Source: JASSUD01 sp031963005
Lineage (GTDB): Bacteria > Pseudomonadota > Gammaproteobacteria > Burkholderiales > Burkholderiaceae
NCBI GenBank assembly: GCA_031963005.1
Contig: JASSUL010000021.1
Location: 1 to 16,253 of the forward strand
Direction of reading: 5' to 3'
Length of the DNA: 16,253 nucleotides
Every line of letters begins with the position of its first letter. Position 1 is the stretch's first letter. This document shows positions 14,036 through 16,253 of this stretch, one piece after another. The translations under genes and the position numbers were made by a program. The notes under the pieces were generated by a model, which saw nothing but the letters and a program-made list of their open reading frames with translations, was not told the DNA's origin and did no database searches.

Positions 14036-14200
14036 AAGTAAACGCACATACTCCGCTGTCACCGCACGTAATATAAAAACAATCTAGTTATCAGAACATT
14101 TTTCAAGAAAGAAGCATCCAGATAATAGCGCGTACGAATAGCCCACGATGAAAAAAAACTTTGCGTCACTGCTGCACAGCATTAACGTACTAGTTTCAAT
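14036..14200 (-). pseudogene. hipA remnant, copy D (C-terminal end)
   Basis: The plus strand parallels 3670-3838 closely, sharing for example AAAAACAATCTAG and TTTTTCAAGAAAGAAGCA, and GTAAACGC near its left end. On the minus strand this gives the HipA C-terminus ILRAVTAEYVRLLSK, like VLRAVLVEYARLLRE in copy A. The remaining part is frameshifted and no hipB or N-terminal piece is present. The homology stops near 14200. Confidence 0.7.
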
Positions 14201-14434
14201 GTGCGCCTGAATTGAGCAAAGATAGAGGACATATAGTCACTCTTCTTTTAGTGCCACCATAGACAAGCTTCAACTCATTTCGTACACGTCAAAGACGGTT
14301 GTCGTCCACGAAGGGATCCGCTGGCTTGGCTGCTTTTGCAACTAGCGAAGTACTTTGATTTTCCTGTTATTACTTTCAAAGGATGGGGGAGATCGGATAG
14401 TGCTGGGAGTGATCAATATGTATTTGTAGTGTAT

Positions 14435-14467
14435 AAATCTTATTTGCCTTAAATACAGATAAGATTT
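14435..14467. repeat. 9-bp inverted repeat upstream of the F-box/ankyrin gene
   Basis: AAATCTTAT (14435-14443) is matched by ATAAGATTT (14459-14467) around a 15-nt spacer, 37 nt before the ATG at 14505. It could be an operator or a leader hairpin; the T-run after it is too short for a terminator. Confidence 0.4.
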
Positions 14468-14504
14468 AACCCGTCTCTCTGTAACACTAAGCGCACCTTT
14501 TTCA

Positions 14505-16253
14505 ATGGTAGCGGACATGGTTTCTATATCGAGTACTTTAACTCCTTCTTCTCAAATATCCCCTCGGGCTGATGCAATGCTTCTGACTGAAGATGGCCCT
14601 GTGTCCTCGATAGAAAATAATAGGACACACAACGAGGTTATGCAGGTCAAAAAGGACCTATTCTCCCTTTTACCCTTGGAACTTCAGGTAGCCATACTTT
14701 CACAAGAAATCCTTTCATGGAAAAATCGATTGGAATTTTCAGTGGCTAGCAAGGTGTGCAAGATGGTTTTCGATAGCACATTGTGCGCCATATTGAAGCC
14801 AATAGGCGTCAATGGCACTGATATAGTGCAATTTTTGGGCACTGTTGAAGTTACAAATTATCTTCGTAATGGGAGGGATCATAATTCCCCTTCCTCTATT
14901 AGCACTAGCTTTGCTCTGCATTGGCCATTCAGGGTATTGGTGGACTACGCATTAGAGGGACGCTACAAACATGTCCCTTTTGATGCCATGAAGTTGATGA
15001 TTTCAACAACGAATGAGCAGGAAGATATATCTATACAGACATTGATAGATATTAGGTTAATTGATTTAAGTGATCTGGAAAAGGAAAAGCGCTCAGATGC
15101 AAGCACGTCTACGACTGCAGAAGGTCCTGCAGAAAGTATTCAACCCTCTACGTATTTATTTAAAGAACAGTGGAGCTTTATTCGCAAAAATATGGCCGAG
15201 CTTTTCCTTTTGGCGCAAACACAGCAATTCAAAATACTCGCTTTTCTAAAAAGCCCACGAGAGGCGTTAGAAGAGGGGATTGTAGGAGCCTTTTTAAGAG
15301 AAGACTGCGACGAAGTGGTCGAGCTCATGCTCGAAAACCCAATATTTTGCATACTCCATAAAAATGTTTTATATCCTAGGCAACACCCGATCCCTAAATT
15401 GTTACAGGATATGACGCAAGACAATATAGCGAGTAAAGAGAGGTGGCTTGAAAAATATATTCAAGCGGGCATGAGAATCGAAGACGAAGCACAAGATTCT
15501 GTTAAAGAACCATTTCTATCGGTTATAGAAAACGGCTATATCAATATAGTCAAACTTCTAATTCAAAGTGGTATAAAACCAAATTGGCTATACGATGACG
15601 GACAGACGCCTATATCCTATGCAGTGGGGGTTGGTAACCTTGTTATTGTTCAATTGCTGCTAGAGGCAGGGGCAGACCCGTTCCCGCAGAATCAACTTCG
15701 CTGGAATATCCCGCTGGTTATCGCGATCCCGAAACATGCCGTGTCCGAGCAACCGAGTTCTTTGGAAATCATCCAAGCTTTGCTCAGTAAGATTAAAGAT
15801 GTAAACCGGAAAGATAAGGATGGCTACACACTATTGACCATCGCGATTGAAGAGGAATGGGCCTTGCCCATTATAGAGTTCTTGCTCGCCCGAGGGGCAG
15901 ACCCGCACCCGCAGGATCAGCCTCACTGGAAGAGCCCGTTGGTTAGGGCGATCGAGAAAGAGCACCCTTTGGAAATCCTCGAGGCCTTACTCAATAAGAT
16001 TGAAGATATAAACCAGAAAGATGAGTATGGCTACACACTATTGCATAGAGCGATTGAAGAGAAATGTGCCTTATCCATTATAAAGCCCTTGCTCGCCCGA
16101 GGGGCAGATCCGTTCCCGCGGGATCAACCTTACTTGGAGACCCCGTTGGCTAAGGCGATCCGGGAAGAGCGTCCTTTGGAAATCATCGAGGCCTTACTCA
16201 ATAAGATTGAAGATATAAACCAGAAAGATAAGGATGGCTACACACTATTGCAT
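14505..16253 (+). CDS. F-box-like ankyrin repeat protein, candidate effector (3' end outside window)
   Basis: The frame is open for 583 codons from the ATG at 14505 to the last base, with no stop. An F-box-like segment lies at about residues 53-90 (LFSLLPLELQVAIL, then EFSVASKVCKMVF). A long middle region of unknown fold follows. Ankyrin repeats run from about residue 335: FLSVIENGYINIVKLLIQSG, DGQTPISYAVGVGNLVIVQL, then pairs of DGYTLLH.AIEE and PLLARGADP repeats. Ankyrin repeats bind proteins and the F-box could recruit host SCF ligase, so a secreted host-directed role is inferred. The start is uncertain: no strong ribosome binding site is seen, and the ATG at 14517 is possible. It is divergent from the hipA scar and the helical protein. 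Confidence 0.82.
   Translation, partial: MVADMVSISSTLTPSSQISPRADAMLLTEDGPVSSIENNRTHNEVMQVKKDLFSLLPLELQVAILSQEILSWKNRLEFSVASKVCKMVFDSTLCAILKPIGVNGTDIVQFLGTVEVTNYLRNGRDHNSPSSISTSFALHWPFRVLVDYALEGRYKHVPFDAMKLMISTTNEQEDISIQTLIDIRLIDLSDLEKEKRSDASTSTTAEGPAESIQPSTYLFKEQWSFIRKNMAELFLLAQTQQFKILAFLKSPREALEEGIVGAFLREDCDEVVELMLENPIFCILHKNVLYPRQHPIPKLLQDMTQDNIASKERWLEKYIQAGMRIEDEAQDSVKEPFLSVIENGYINIVKLLIQSGIKPNWLYDDGQTPISYAVGVGNLVIVQLLLEAGADPFPQNQLRWNIPLVIAIPKHAVSEQPSSLEIIQALLSKIKDVNRKDKDGYTLLTIAIEEEWALPIIEFLLARGADPHPQDQPHWKSPLVRAIEKEHPLEILEALLNKIEDINQKDEYGYTLLHRAIEEKCALSIIKPLLARGADPFPRDQPYLETPLAKAIREERPLEIIEALLNKIEDINQKDKDGYTLLH
15780..16253 (+). repeat. 207-bp tandem coding repeats (paired ankyrin units)
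   Basis: The string GGCTACACACTATTG begins at 15822, 16029 and 16236, an exact 207-bp spacing or 69 residues, about two ankyrin repeats per unit. Units are highly similar at the DNA level, so they are recent duplicates, and the array continues past the right edge. Confidence 0.88.

Larger units (their letters stand above)
13736..14504. other. Intergenic stretch with hipA scar and hairpins
   Basis: It holds the palindrome GATTTTTTTATAAAAAAATC (13759-13778) just upstream of the helical-protein start, a hipA remnant (14036-14200) and an inverted repeat at 14435-14467. I see no intact gene in the rest (13780-14030 and 14205-14430). Confidence 0.5.

Overview
The window looks like an accessory, effector-rich stretch from a host-associated proteobacterium. 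It combines eukaryote-like repeat proteins (two WD40 arrays, an F-box/LRR protein, an F-box/ankyrin protein and a coiled-coil/ankyrin protein) with HipBA toxin-antitoxin debris, a Fic-type protein, and many broken genes. From memory of similar proteins this best fits an endofungal Burkholderiaceae symbiont of the Mycoavidus type, but no rRNA or housekeeping gene is present, so the assignment is inference. Amoeba symbionts remain possible.

Left part (1-5446): the C-terminal half of a WD40 protein (+, cut by the left edge) is followed by about 1 kb of decayed DNA. Then comes an F-box/LRR gene (-), whose start lies 24 nt after the stop codon of a hipA scar; a matching hipB scar precedes that. 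A coiled-coil/ankyrin gene (+) follows.

Middle part (5447-8920): a broken hipA and a hipB-like reading frame (-) end at a 28-nt piece that folds as the T-arm and acceptor 3' end of a tRNA or tmRNA, with CCA. It looks like an old integration junction. On its other side is a Fic-family gene (-) with a modified active-site motif, divergent from a small intact Xre/HipB-like gene (+) that overlaps a dead hipA. Between these two divergent genes lie two nested palindromes that look like a shared operator.

Right part (8886-16253): a tandem pair of DUF421 membrane proteins, each with a C-terminal four-cysteine knuckle, forms a leftward operon with a clear terminator. A third hipB scar sits just upstream of it. 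Next is a WD40 open frame (-) with no usable start; it overlaps out of frame the end of a 504-residue helical protein, so the two look like one frameshifted gene. Another hipA scar follows. Last is a long open frame (14505 to the window end) encoding an F-box-like N-terminus and ankyrin repeats in 207-bp tandem units.

The genes do not form one pathway. The common theme is assembly of host-interaction repeat proteins, with hipBA scars found at most module boundaries.
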